Shown: piece by piece, positions 8,244 to 16,636 of the stretch
Layout: every line of letters begins with the position of its first letter
Numbering within the stretch: the stretch's first letter is position 1
From: JAKACA01 sp963769255
GTDB taxonomy: Bacteria; Actinomycetota; Acidimicrobiia; Acidimicrobiales; Bog-793
Length of the DNA: 64,000 nt
Assembly (NCBI GenBank): GCA_963769255.1
Contig: CAVYKV010000001.1
Location: 372,001 to 436,000 of the forward strand
Reading direction: 5' to 3'
The notes under the pieces: model-generated
Told to the model about the DNA's origin: nothing
Databases searched by the model: none
Seen by the model: only the letters and a program-made list of their open reading frames with translations
Made by a program: the position numbers and the translations under genes

Positions 8244-9233
8244 TCAGCCGGCGGACGACTGCGTGATCTCGGAGACGGCGCGACGCTCCTCCGCCGGCAC
8301 TTCGGGCAGGGACGCCTCGTAGCGTCGCCCGACCGAGCGGCGCCGCGACCCAGGACCTCGTACCGCCCGCCGGCCGTCGTAGAGGGCTTCGTCGGCGGCG
8401 GACACGAGCCGGCCGGCGTCGGAGAGCCCGGTCGACAGCACGCTTGCCACACCCCAGCTGAAGGCAGGCCCGCCGAGGCGCTCCACCCGGGTCATGACGA
8501 CGCGGGCGCCCTCCGGCGACGTGTCCGGTAGCACGACGACGAACTCGTCGCCACCGAGCCGGTAGACGCCGTCGAGGGAGCGCAGGGCGCGCCGGAGGGA
8601 CTCCACGAGCTGCAGCAGGGCCCGATCGCCGGCGGCGTGGCCCTCCGTGTCGTTGATTCGCTTCAAGCCGTCGAGGTCGACAGCGACGACGCACAGGTCG
8701 AGCTCGGCGCGGGCGCAGCGGGCGAGCTCGCGCTCGAGGTCGCGCTCGAAGGCCCGGCGGTTGGCGCAGCCCGTGAGGGCGTCGGTGAAGGCGGCTGTCT
8801 GCAACTCGTCGGTGGCCGCCTTGGTCGCCGCGAGCATCGCTCGGTCGACGAGGCGCCCGAGCCGTTCGCCGTCCGGCGCGATCGTCACGAGGTGGCGCAG
8901 CAGCAGCAGCTGTTCGACGACGGTGGCGGGGGCGGCGATGCGGCCGCCCCAACGGCCGGCGGCGATGTCGAGGGCCTTGCGCCGGCTGGCCACGGTCGAC
9001 GCCGGGCGGGGGGAGGGAGCCGGCACGACGCGGGAACGAGCCGAGAAGGCGCCCCGTACGAAGGCGACGGCATCCGCCGTCGCCGCGCTCTCCAGGCAGA
9101 CGAGGAGCTCGCGCCGCTCCTGCTCGTCGACGGCGCCCGTCGTGCAGCCCGTCGCCTGGCAACGGCGCGCCCAGGCATGCGCCAGCCCGTCGACGGCTAA
9201 CTCGTCGGGTTCTGCTCCGCCTGGCGCCGCCAC
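8244..9233 (-). CDS. GGDEF diguanylate cyclase
   Basis: A 329-residue protein. An N-terminal region of about 155 residues, helical and without recognised sensor motif, precedes a GGDEF domain. The domain has DALTGCANRRAFERDLERE at its start, VAVDLDGLKRINDTEGHAAG for metal binding, and an intact active-site loop LGGDEFVVVLPD. No RxxD inhibitory site is obvious just upstream (YRLGGDEF is preceded by RSLDGV). It should synthesise cyclic di-GMP. No transmembrane segment is visible, so it is cytoplasmic. The closeness of the pilus ATPases with MshEN-type domains makes c-di-GMP control of pili a reasonable hypothesis. Confidence 0.9.
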   Translation of the reverse strand: MAAPGGAEPDELAVDGLAHAWARRCQATGCTTGAVDEQERRELLVCLESAATADAVAFVRGAFSARSRVVPAPSPRPASTVASRRKALDIAAGRWGGRIAAPATVVEQLLLLRHLVTIAPDGERLGRLVDRAMLAATKAATDELQTAAFTDALTGCANRRAFERDLERELARCARAELDLCVVAVDLDGLKRINDTEGHAAGDRALLQLVESLRRALRSLDGVYRLGGDEFVVVLPDTSPEGARVVMTRVERLGGPAFSWGVASVLSTGLSDAGRLVSAADEALYDGRRAVRGPGSRRRSVGRRYEASLPEVPAEERRAVSEITQSSAG

Positions 9234-9375
9234 GTCCCGCGCCCCTACCCGGTCGGAACCCTGGGAGGCGTCTCCGCCTCCGTCATCGTGCAGCAGTGGG
9301 CGGTCGGCAATGGGTCGACGATACAGCCGGCGAGCCGTTGCGTCGCGGCAATGCCAGCGGGCACGTGAGGCCTCC

Positions 9376-10731
9376 TCAGCGGCCCTGCCGGCCCACGACA
9401 GAGCGCAGCGTGCGCCCGACGATGCGCAGGTCGAGCATGAGGCTCTGGTGCCGGAGGTAATAGAACTCGTACTGCAGCTTCTCGAAGGCGTCGATCTCGC
9501 TGGCGCCGTAGTCGTACTTGACCTGCGCCCATCCCGTGATGCCCGGCCTCACGAGATGGCGGGAGTCGTAGAAGGGGATGACCTCGGTCAGCTGGGTCAC
9601 GTACCGCGGCTGCTCGGGTCGGGGCCCCACGATGGAGAGCTCGCGGCGCAGCACGTTGTAAACCTGGGGGAGCTCGTCGAGGTGGAGCTTGCGAAGGATG
9701 CGGCCGACGGCGGTCACGCGGGCGTCGTCGCTCATGGTCCAGTCCGAGGGCCCGTCGGCGGGCCGCATCGTCCGGAACTTGTGGATCGTGAAGACGGTGC
9801 CGTCTTTCCCGACGCGCTCTTGATGGTAGAGGAGCGGTCCCCGGTTGCCGAGGAGGTCGACCACGGCCACGAGCGGCACGGCGACGAGCAGCGCCGGCAG
9901 GCTGAGGAGCGCGAGGACGACGTCGAGGAACCGCTTCATGCGAGCGTAGACGGGTCGGTGGATCTCGTTGATGTCGAACAGGAGGGCGATCCGCTCCAGT
10001 TCCGAGAGAGGGAGCTTGCCCAGCCACTCGTCGTAGAAGAGGGAGAGGGTTCGGATGCGGACTCCCCTCGAGTGGGCGCGGGCCGCCTGGGCGACGATGT
10101 CCTCCCGCGCCTGCGCCTCGCGGTTGAGCACGAGGAGGGTGATCCTCCGCTGGGCGATGAGGTCTTCGAGGGGGTGCGAGACCTCGTCGGTCGGAGCCAG
10201 CTCGCAGGCTGCGACCGACTGCACGAGGAGCGAGTGGTGCTCCGGGCGGACGGCGATGTCGCGCTCGAGGCGCTCGCGCTCGTCCTTGTCGACGACGGCG
10301 AGCACCCGTTCCGACTCGCCCTCGATCGTGACGGATCGCTGCACTTGGTTGGCAAGGGCGGCGAGCCCCGGGACGAGCACGAGAACGCTGGCTCCGAGGT
10401 CGAAGAGGGGGAGGAGCGGAGTCCGCAGGACCAGTTGGGCGAGGGCGATGATGACGACGGCTCCTCCGACGGCGCCGGCCGACCGCACGAGGCGGTCGCC
10501 GAACAGGAGGGAGGCCTCGTTCACCCCGGCGGCATAGGTCGTCGCCCACAAGAGGACGATGAGGCCGAGCAGCCAGCCGAAGACGCCGGACCGCCACGGC
10601 AGCCGCTTGGGGGAGGACTGGCTGAGCCAAGGGATGAGCGTGTAGTGGTGAAGCTGGCCGTGGATGGCCCCGATGAGCAGCACGACGACCGCGGTCAAGG
10701 CTGGGATGAGCAGCCTCAGCGATCGAGCCAT
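9376..10731 (-). CDS. polyprenyl glycosylphosphotransferase (exopolysaccharide initiating sugar transferase)
   Basis: A membrane enzyme that would transfer a sugar-1-phosphate to polyprenyl phosphate, the first step of exopolysaccharide or glycan assembly. The N-terminal half has about four transmembrane helices and a Rossmann-like domain (SERVLAVVDKDERERLE, ITLLVLNREAQARE). The C-terminal catalytic domain has the usual signatures: a hydrophobic anchor, GPLLYHQERVGKDGTVFTI, HKFRTM, LRKLHLDELPQVYNVL, SIVGPRPEQP and RPGITGWAQV. The start could be ATG 10731 or GTG 10746. No other exopolysaccharide genes adjoin it. A GGDEF gene lies downstream on the same strand, 142 bases away. Confidence 0.88.
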   Translation of the reverse strand: MARSLRLLIPALTAVVVLLIGAIHGQLHHYTLIPWLSQSSPKRLPWRSGVFGWLLGLIVLLWATTYAAGVNEASLLFGDRLVRSAGAVGGAVVIIALAQLVLRTPLLPLFDLGASVLVLVPGLAALANQVQRSVTIEGESERVLAVVDKDERERLERDIAVRPEHHSLLVQSVAACELAPTDEVSHPLEDLIAQRRITLLVLNREAQAREDIVAQAARAHSRGVRIRTLSLFYDEWLGKLPLSELERIALLFDINEIHRPVYARMKRFLDVVLALLSLPALLVAVPLVAVVDLLGNRGPLLYHQERVGKDGTVFTIHKFRTMRPADGPSDWTMSDDARVTAVGRILRKLHLDELPQVYNVLRRELSIVGPRPEQPRYVTQLTEVIPFYDSRHLVRPGITGWAQVKYDYGASEIDAFEKLQYEFYYLRHQSLMLDLRIVGRTLRSVVGRQGR

Positions 10732-10876
10732 CACCCAATTCAACACGCTCCGGGCGGTCTCACCGTGGTTCGCCCCAGCCGTCGGAGCATCCAGCGCCGT
10801 AGAGGGGCGGCGCTAGGCTTGGTCCGAGCGCGTGCGGCGGCCGAGCGAGGCGGGGCCGCGGAGAGGATCGGACGCC

Positions 10877-11194
10877 GTGGAGCAGGAGAGGGGCCGGGAG
10901 CCGGCCGACGACGCCATCGAAGCGGCCCTCGAAGCCGAGTTCGGCGCTTATCGCCTCGCCACCGACGCCCCCCCACCCGTGCCTGCCTTCGAGGAGCCCA
11001 TTCACCAGGCGCCCCCCTCCGGAGGCGAGCCCGCGGTGGACGAGCACGTGGTGGACGACTGGATCGAGCAGGCGACGTCGCAGGCACTGGCCTCCTCCAG
11101 GGGGCCGGAATCGTCACCGGCCGTGGCGTCCTCCGGGGAGCCGGAATCGCCCCTGGCGCCGCCGGAAGGTGCCGGTGACGATTCGTGGGGTTAG
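10877..11194 (+). CDS. small acidic Pro/Ser-rich hypothetical protein
   Basis: Unrecognised. From the GTG at 10877 (preceded by gagagga) it encodes about 105 residues. The protein is strongly acidic, with Pro-rich stretches (DAPPPVPAFEEP) and two similar C-terminal blocks (SSRGPESSPAVAS and SSGEPESPLAPP). No transmembrane segment or signal peptide is seen. It is probably intrinsically disordered. It sits on the same strand as, and just upstream of, the pilin genes, with a weak terminator-like T-run between. Function unknown. Confidence 0.45.
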   Translation: MEQERGREPADDAIEAALEAEFGAYRLATDAPPPVPAFEEPIHQAPPSGGEPAVDEHVVDDWIEQATSQALASSRGPESSPAVASSGEPESPLAPPEGAGDDSWG

Positions 11195-11256
11195 GGGTCG
11201 CAGCCTTGTGGCGGATACCCTGACGCTTCCACCCGCGGTGCCGGCGGGCGGGGTCG

Positions 11257-11277
11257 AGCGCAAGCGTCGCTTTTTTT
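11257..11277 (+). terminator. weak hairpin with T7 run before pilA1
   Basis: A short stem (agcg pairing with cgct across a seven-base loop) runs directly into seven thymines at 11271-11277. The T-run is unusual in such GC-rich DNA. It could end transcription of the small acidic gene and insulate the pilin promoter that follows. The stem is short, so the call is tentative. Confidence 0.35.
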
Positions 11278-11297
11278 GTGGACCCCCTGGATTCGGC

Positions 11298-11326
11298 TAA
11301 AGTTTCTTCCTGGTCCGGCCGAATAA
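11298..11326 (+). promoter_or_regulatory. sigma-28 (FliA/WhiG)-like promoter of pilA1
   Basis: TAAAGTTT at 11298-11305, twelve bases, then GCCGAATAA at 11318-11326. The sigma-28 consensus is TAAAGTTT, eleven bases, GCCGATAA, so this is a full -35 match and a near-complete -10 with one extra A. It lies 45 bases upstream of the pilA1 ATG. No comparable sigma-70 element is visible in this interval. Confidence 0.6.
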
Positions 11327-11370
11327 CACGGTGGACGGATCATTCAATTGACCCAAGGAGGAGACACTCA

Positions 11371-11946
11371 ATGTCTTTCGTCGAACGGTGCCGGCAACGG
11401 CACCTCGGCAGCGAGGGGGGAGATGAGGGGTTCACCCTGATCGAGCTCTTGGTTGTGCTGTTGATCATCGGCATCCTGTTGGCAATCGCCATTCCGACGT
11501 TCCTGTCGGTGACAAAGGGTGCGAACAACACAGCCGCGCAGTCGAACCTGCAGAACGCACTCACGGGTGCAAAGACCTACTTCACCGACTCGAACCAGAG
11601 CTACGCGGGAATCGAGACGTCGACCACGACGTCGAACATCTCGCAGATCGGGACGGGCCTCACCTGGTACACGGGTACGACCGCCTCGACTGGTCCCCAC
11701 GTCGTCAGCGCCGGCGTCATCAACACCGGCTCTGCGATCATCCTGGCGGCCTACTCGAGCGGTACGCAGGTCTGCTGGTTCATCGTCGACAACACGGTGA
11801 CGGCAGCCTCGGGCACCCTGCCCGCGGGCACGCTGAATCCCGGTACCTACTTCGGTTCCGTGGCAAGCGGTACGGGTGCGTGCAAGGGCACCGAGGCCTA
11901 CGCGGCCACTGCTGGCAACTACTCGACCACGGGCTTCCCGAGCTGA
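11371..11946 (+). CDS. pilA: type IV pilin, major pilin candidate 1
   Basis: A 191-residue type IV prepilin. A short basic leader ends at Gly, followed by the conserved N-methylated helix FTLIELLVVLLIIGILLAIA with Glu5, so PilD would cut after the Gly at about residue 20. The C-terminal globular part is Thr/Ser/Gly-rich with two cysteines (QVCWFIVDN and GACKGTE) that probably form a disulfide loop. The ATG at 11371 has a very strong Shine-Dalgarno (aaggaggag), suiting a highly expressed structural subunit. The N-terminal 75 residues are nearly the same as in the next gene and the remainder diverges, indicating tandem duplication. Confidence 0.93.
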   Translation: MSFVERCRQRHLGSEGGDEGFTLIELLVVLLIIGILLAIAIPTFLSVTKGANNTAAQSNLQNALTGAKTYFTDSNQSYAGIETSTTTSNISQIGTGLTWYTGTTASTGPHVVSAGVINTGSAIILAAYSSGTQVCWFIVDNTVTAASGTLPAGTLNPGTYFGSVASGTGACKGTEAYAATAGNYSTTGFPS

Positions 11947-11995
11947 CGAGAACCCTCGTCAAGCTGACCTGAGTCCAGGTCAAGTTTGAGGTAGT

Positions 11996-12029
11996 GAGCC
12001 CCCCGAGTCGGTTACGGCTCGGGGGGCTC
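11996..12029 (+). terminator. 12-bp perfect hairpin between the two pilin genes
   Basis: GAGCCCCCCGAG at 11996-12007 pairs perfectly with CTCGGGGGGCTC at 12018-12029 around a ten-base loop. It is followed by gtcttctct, a pyrimidine-rich but not pure T tail. A smaller perfect repeat, TGACCTG/CAGGTCA at 11965-11982, precedes it. It may be a partial terminator or an mRNA-stabilising 3' end that makes pilA1 more abundant than the second pilin. Confidence 0.6.
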
Positions 12030-12062
12030 GTCTTCTCTGAGGCGGAGCGAAGGAGACACATC

Positions 12063-12644
12063 GTGCACATGAACGGCGCCGTCCTGCGTACGCGCTGGGC
12101 CGGCGAAGCTGGGGCGGACGAGGGGTTCACCCTGATCGAGCTGCTGGTCGTACTGCTCATCATCGGGATCCTGCTCGCCATCGCCATTCCGACGTACCTG
12201 GCGGTCACGACGAGCGCCAACAACACGGCGGCACAAGACAATCTGCAGACAGCGCTGACCGGAGCAAAGGTGTTCTACACCGACAGCGGTCAGCAGACCT
12301 ACGTGAACGTGAACGTTTCAGGCGGGGGAAGCTCCGACATCCAACAGATCGACACCGGTCTGTCGTTCACGACGACGGTGTCGACCGAGTCGCGAGTTGT
12401 CAGCGTGTACACCCCGGGCAGTGGCACCTACATCATCCTCACGGCCTACTCGGCCGGCACGAAGGACTGTTGGGGCATCGTCGACATGCCGACGCCGCAA
12501 ACGACGGCGGTGCAGGGGCGGACCCAGCCGGGGACCTTCTTCTTCGTCGAGCGACAGGCCGCCGGCAACTGCGCTGCTTCGACGTACGCTGCGGGCGGTA
12601 CGACCGCTTCCGCCCTGTCGACCACGGGGTTCCCGCCCGGCTGA
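12063..12644 (+). CDS. pilA: type IV pilin, second tandem copy
   Basis: A 193-residue prepilin paralogous to the upstream gene. It has the same GFTLIELLVVLLIIGILLAI helix, then IPTYLAVTTSANNTAAQDNL where copy 1 has IPTFLSVTKGANNTAAQSNL. Two cysteines (KDCWGIVDM and GNCAAST) sit in the same relative places, and both proteins end close to STTGFP. The GTG at 12063 is preferred over ATG 12069 because the aaggag site ends seven bases before the GTG. It follows the inter-pilin hairpin, so it may be expressed less than copy 1. It could be an alternative major pilin or a minor one. Confidence 0.92.
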   Translation: MHMNGAVLRTRWAGEAGADEGFTLIELLVVLLIIGILLAIAIPTYLAVTTSANNTAAQDNLQTALTGAKVFYTDSGQQTYVNVNVSGGGSSDIQQIDTGLSFTTTVSTESRVVSVYTPGSGTYIILTAYSAGTKDCWGIVDMPTPQTTAVQGRTQPGTFFFVERQAAGNCAASTYAAGGTTASALSTTGFPPG

Positions 12645-12705
12645 GTGGCCCGTCGCTGATGCGGGTTGGGGATGCGACCGACGGCAGGCTTCGTCTCGCC
12701 CGGGG

Positions 12706-14079
12706 CTACGGGACCGGCCGGAACCTCGCCGTGAAGTGGCGGAGGGGCCGCGGCGGGTCGACGATCTCGTAGCCGCCCAGCTCGCCGGCGTGAGCCGCCA
12801 CGTCGAGGCACACTTCGATCACGTAGTCCATGTGGCTCTGCGTGTAGGTGCGCCTCGGAATGGCGAGCCGGACGAGGTCGAGGGGCGCCGCCACTTCGGT
12901 GCCGTCCGGCCGGAGACCGAACATGACCGTGCCGATCTCGCAGGAGCGAACGCCCCCCTTCTCGTACAAGGCGACGGCGAGCGACTGTCCCGGGTAGGCG
13001 AGCGGCGGCACGTGCGCAAGGAGCGCCCGGGCGTCGATGTAGACGGCGTGACCGCCGATGGGCTGCACGACGGGGACGCCGCCGGCGGCGAGAGCCTCCC
13101 CGACGTAGGCCGTCGAGCGGATGCGGTAGTGCAGGTAGTCGTGGTCGACGACCTCGTGCAACCCCTGGGCGATGGCCTCGAGGTCGCGGCCGGCGAGACC
13201 GCCGTAGGTCGGGAAGCCCTCCGTGAGGATGAGCACCTCCCGGCACCGCTGTGCGAGCACCTCGTCTCGCATGGCGAGCCATCCGCCGATGTTGGCGAGC
13301 CCGTCCTTCTTGGCGCTCATCGTCATGCCGTCGGCGAGCGACGCCATCTCACGCACGATGTCGGAGACCTGGCGATCCTCCTGACCCGCCTCCCGTGTCT
13401 TGATGAACCAGGCGTTCTCGGCGAAACGGCAGGCGTCGAGGAACAGCGGCACGCCGTGCGCGTCGCAGAGCGCCCGCACACCTCGCAGGTTCTCGAGCGA
13501 CACGGGCTGGCCGCCGCCGGAGTTGTTCGTGACGGTGACGAAGACGACCGGGACGCGGCCCCGTTCGGCGGCAAGGAGCCGCCCGAGCCGGTCGAGATCC
13601 ATGTTGCCCTTGAAGGGATGGCGGTTGGTGGGCTCCGCCGACTCGGCGATGACGAGATCCACCGCCTCGGCGCCGGTCGCTTCCACGTTCGCCCGCGTCG
13701 TGTCGAAATGGGTGTTGTTGGGGATGACGCGACCGGTGCCGCCGATGACGCTGAAGAGGATCTTCTCGGCTGCCCGCCCCTGATGGGTCGGGATGACCTG
13801 CGGGAAGGGGAAGAGCGTCTGGACGGCCTCGAGGAAGCGGTACCAGGAGGGTGATCCCGCGTAGCTCTCGTCCCCGTGCTGGATGGCCGACCATTGGTCC
13901 CGCGACATGGCGCCCGTGCCGGAGTCGGTCAGGAGGTCGATGAGGACGCCCTCCGCCCGCAGGGCGAAGAGGTTGAAGCCCGCCGTCTCGAGCGCCGAGC
14001 GTCGCTCCTCCCGGCTCGTCATGCGCACCGGCTCGACGGAGTGGATGCGGAATGGCTCGATCGTCGTCCGGTAGCTCAT
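12706..14079 (-). CDS. tnaA: tryptophanase (beta-eliminating lyase)
   Basis: A 457-residue PLP enzyme cleaving L-tryptophan to indole, pyruvate and ammonia. Visible signatures: SDGTG-like LTDSGTGAMS, HQGRAAEKILF, NTHFDTTRANVEATGAEAVD, TNNSGGGQPVS and the PLP lysine in MTMSAKKDGLAN (about residue 256). Tyrosine phenol-lyase is the close alternative. That enzyme has Arg in an ERG motif where tryptophanases have Ile in EIG; here the sequence is SCEIGTVMFG, supporting tryptophanase. It lies between the pilins and pilO, on the same strand as pilO, 203 bases downstream of it. No Trp-rich leader peptide is evident upstream. Its place in a pilus locus is unusual. Confidence 0.9.
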   Translation of the reverse strand: MSYRTTIEPFRIHSVEPVRMTSREERRSALETAGFNLFALRAEGVLIDLLTDSGTGAMSRDQWSAIQHGDESYAGSPSWYRFLEAVQTLFPFPQVIPTHQGRAAEKILFSVIGGTGRVIPNNTHFDTTRANVEATGAEAVDLVIAESAEPTNRHPFKGNMDLDRLGRLLAAERGRVPVVFVTVTNNSGGGQPVSLENLRGVRALCDAHGVPLFLDACRFAENAWFIKTREAGQEDRQVSDIVREMASLADGMTMSAKKDGLANIGGWLAMRDEVLAQRCREVLILTEGFPTYGGLAGRDLEAIAQGLHEVVDHDYLHYRIRSTAYVGEALAAGGVPVVQPIGGHAVYIDARALLAHVPPLAYPGQSLAVALYEKGGVRSCEIGTVMFGLRPDGTEVAAPLDLVRLAIPRRTYTQSHMDYVIEVCLDVAAHAGELGGYEIVDPPRPLRHFTARFRPVP

Positions 14080-14282
14080 GGGGAGATCATGGCGCGCACC
14101 GGTGACGTCGTGCCGGGGATGGCCAAGCCCAGCGGCGGTGAGGACGGGATCGGAAGGGGTGATGCCTCGTCTCGGTGCGTCACCCCCGGCACGAAGCCCG
14201 CCGGGCTCTCCGCGTCGTCACCGAGATCGGCCGCTCGCAGGCGACCCCGCTCCGACCGGGTCGCCCCGGCCGATCGGGATGT

Positions 14283-14921
14283 CTAGCTCGTCGTCGTCGT
14301 GGTCGACACCGAGCTCGTGCCCGCCGAGGGGTAGATGCTCGGGTCGTAATAGGCCGTCGCCGTGATGGCGAACGTGTACGGGGCGGTCGAGGGCAGGAGG
14401 ACGTTCCCTCCTTGGCGGCTCGGCGTGGGGGCGATCGAGTCGACCGTGACGAGCCGCGGCATGAGGGTCGCGTTGTAGAGACCCTGCAAGAAGGCGACAC
14501 AGCTCTGACGCGATCCCGCAATGTTCATGGTGAGGGGGATCGTGCTGAGGGGCGTGCCCACCACGACCGTGTCGTCCGAGAGGCTCGTCAGCTTGACGTT
14601 CGTGGTGTTGGCGAGGTTGGCGATCTCCGTCGTGAGCTGTGGCGCCTCCGGGATCGGCGGCACGGCGGCGGCGAACGTGGCCAGGTAACCGGCGTACAGC
14701 TTCGCCTTGGCCGCTTGGTTCTGGTCCTCGATGAGCTGACTCTTCAGAGTCTGAAGCGTCGTGTTGTACTGCGCCTGCTGGCTCTGGGCCGTCGAGAGCT
14801 TGGTCCCCTCCGGTTGCATCCAGAGGAACCACCACAGGACGGCGACGAGGATAACGACGGCGACCGTGATGAGCACGACCGGTCGCTTCAGTGCGTTGAG
14901 GTTGATCGACTGGAAGTTCAT
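14283..14921 (-). CDS. pilO: PilO-like type IV pilus assembly protein
   Basis: A 212-residue bitopic protein: a short cytoplasmic N-terminus, one transmembrane helix (about residues 15-36), a coiled-coil segment (LSTAQSQQAQYNTTLQTLKS) and a periplasmic-side ferredoxin-like domain. This is the PilO layout, including PPIPEAPQLTTEIANLANTT. PilO pairs with PilN to align the pilus machinery with the inner-membrane platform. The ATG overlaps the stop of the pilM-pilN fusion (ATGA). The C-terminus ends in a Ser/Thr run. Sequence identity to Gram-negative PilO is low, so the call rests on architecture and position. Confidence 0.8.
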   Translation of the reverse strand: MNFQSINLNALKRPVVLITVAVVILVAVLWWFLWMQPEGTKLSTAQSQQAQYNTTLQTLKSQLIEDQNQAAKAKLYAGYLATFAAAVPPIPEAPQLTTEIANLANTTNVKLTSLSDDTVVVGTPLSTIPLTMNIAGSRQSCVAFLQGLYNATLMPRLVTVDSIAPTPSRQGGNVLLPSTAPYTFAITATAYYDPSIYPSAGTSSVSTTTTTS

Positions 14922-16636
14922 CGTCCGAGCACCTCGAACTGCGTCGCTCGCGACGACTGGATCGTACCCAGCACGCCGAGCGTGGCGCTGAACGTCACGG
15001 CACCCCCGGCCGTCTCCGAGAAGGGGCTGAAGGTCACCACCTGGAGGGCGTTCGACTTCGCCAGCTGGTTGGTCCAGAGGCTGAAGTACGCATAAGCACA
15101 GTTCGGCACCTGACCCCTGCGCACGACGACGCAGCCTTTCGAAGCGGTGATGTCGACGGCGACGGTCGAAATCTCGGTCTGCGATCTCGGCACGGGAGCC
15201 GTTGAGGTCGTGGCGGGCGGCGCCGGCACGTTCGTCCCCGTGAACGACGTCACGATGCCGCCCGCCGGCGTGTTGGCGGCCACCTTGGCGAGAACCGCCG
15301 GCCAGTTCACCTCGTCGGCGACGACCGGCGTGAGCACCGATTGGTCAGTGCTCACCTCCTGGAACTTCGCCTCTTCGAGGTCGTAGCGGCTGATCTGCAG
15401 CCGCGTACTGGCGATCTGACTCTGCAGGGACGCCACCTGGTTCTGGGCACGGTGGACGGACAAGTACCGGAGGACGCCGCCGCCGATGAGGGCGAGCACG
15501 ATGAGGACGGCGACGCCGATGAGGACGCGGTCCGCCCGAGCCTGCTTGCGCCGCTCGAGGACCTCGGGCGGCATGAGGTCGAGCTGCTTGACGCCGGCCG
15601 GCTCCGGCAGCGCCAGGCCGATGGCGACGGCGCAGAGCGGATCCCTGCTGGCGATCTCCTCGGGGGACAGGGAGGTCTCGACCCGGGAGAGTGCACTTCC
15701 CCGCACGACGTGTGCCCGCAGGTTCTGCTGCAACCGCTCCAGCAGCCCGGACAGCCTGGAGCCGCCACCGGTGAGCGTGACGCGACGGATCTCGGAGCGT
15801 CCCGGCAGCGTCGAGTAGTAGTCGATCGAGCTGCGGATCTCGGCGATGAGCGAGGTGGCCGCCTCGTTGGCGGCGGCGGCGGCAGCTCGGATGTGCGGTC
15901 CCGACTGGTCGAGGTTGCGCTTGGTCGTCTCGGCGTCGTCGATGGGAAGGTCAAGGGCGCCGGCGATGGCGGCCGTGATGGTGTCGCCGCCTTCGGCGAT
16001 CGTGCGCACGAAGTGAGGGACGCCCTCCTCGTGCACGATGACCGTCGTGAGGCCGGCACCGATCGAGACGATGGCCTCGGGCCCGCCCGCCGGAGCGGAC
16101 CGGTCGTAGAGGGCACGGATGAGCGCCGTCGAGGTCAGGTCGATGCTGAGGGCGGTGAGGCCCGCTGCCTCCACCGCCTCGAGCAGGGGGTCGATGAGGT
16201 CGCGGTGTGCGGCGGCCAGCAGCACGCGGCGGATCGGGACGCCCTCGGGGCTCGTCAGCTCTTCGAGAGGACGCGCCGACATGACCGTCTTCTCGATGGG
16301 GAAGGGGATGACGTCGAGCGCCTGCAGGCGGACGGCGGCGTCCAGCTCATTGTCGGGCACGTGCGGCATGTCGAGCTCGCGGGTGATGGCTCGCAGACCG
16401 GCGATGCCGAGGTGGACTTCCTTCGCCGAGAAGTTGCCCTCCGTGATGCAGCGCTGGATGGCGTTCACGACGGCCGCTACGTCGGCGATGGCACCGTCGA
16501 CGACGGCTCGCGGTGGGAGGCGGACCTGGCCGAGGTTCACGAGCTTGGCCCGCCCGCCGCTCAGGTTCAGCTCGGCAATGCGAACCGCGCTGTTACTGAT
16601 CTCCAGGCCAACTCGTTTGGACGCTCCTGGCGCCAT
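14918..16636 (-). CDS. PilM-PilN fusion protein of type IV pilus
   Basis: A 572-residue single frame joining two pilus components that are normally separate. Residues 1 to about 350 are PilM, an actin/FtsA-like ATPase fold (RVGLEISNSAVRIAELNL, VHLGIAGLRAITRELDMP, AIVSIGAGLTTVIV, RVTLTGGGSRLSG). Residues from about 360 on are PilN. It starts with the PilN cytoplasmic motif that binds PilM (KQLDLMPPEVLERRKQ, cf. INLLP), then a transmembrane helix, a coiled-coil region and an outer domain. In other bacteria the PilN N-terminal peptide docks into PilM; fusion makes that contact permanent. No stop or frame change separates the halves. Confidence 0.88.
   Translation of the reverse strand: MAPGASKRVGLEISNSAVRIAELNLSGGRAKLVNLGQVRLPPRAVVDGAIADVAAVVNAIQRCITEGNFSAKEVHLGIAGLRAITRELDMPHVPDNELDAAVRLQALDVIPFPIEKTVMSARPLEELTSPEGVPIRRVLLAAAHRDLIDPLLEAVEAAGLTALSIDLTSTALIRALYDRSAPAGGPEAIVSIGAGLTTVIVHEEGVPHFVRTIAEGGDTITAAIAGALDLPIDDAETTKRNLDQSGPHIRAAAAAANEAATSLIAEIRSSIDYYSTLPGRSEIRRVTLTGGGSRLSGLLERLQQNLRAHVVRGSALSRVETSLSPEEIASRDPLCAVAIGLALPEPAGVKQLDLMPPEVLERRKQARADRVLIGVAVLIVLALIGGGVLRYLSVHRAQNQVASLQSQIASTRLQISRYDLEEAKFQEVSTDQSVLTPVVADEVNWPAVLAKVAANTPAGGIVTSFTGTNVPAPPATTSTAPVPRSQTEISTVAVDITASKGCVVVRRGQVPNCAYAYFSLWTNQLAKSNALQVVTFSPFSETAGGAVTFSATLGVLGTIQSSRATQFEVLGR

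Noticed and set aside
12706..14079. Tyrosine phenol-lyase
   Set aside because: The residue that is Arg in an ERG motif of tyrosine phenol-lyase is Ile here (CEIG), as in tryptophanases.
14080..14282. TnaC-like Trp leader peptide before tnaA
   Set aside because: No short frame with a suitably placed Trp codon and ribosome site is visible in the 203-base gap.
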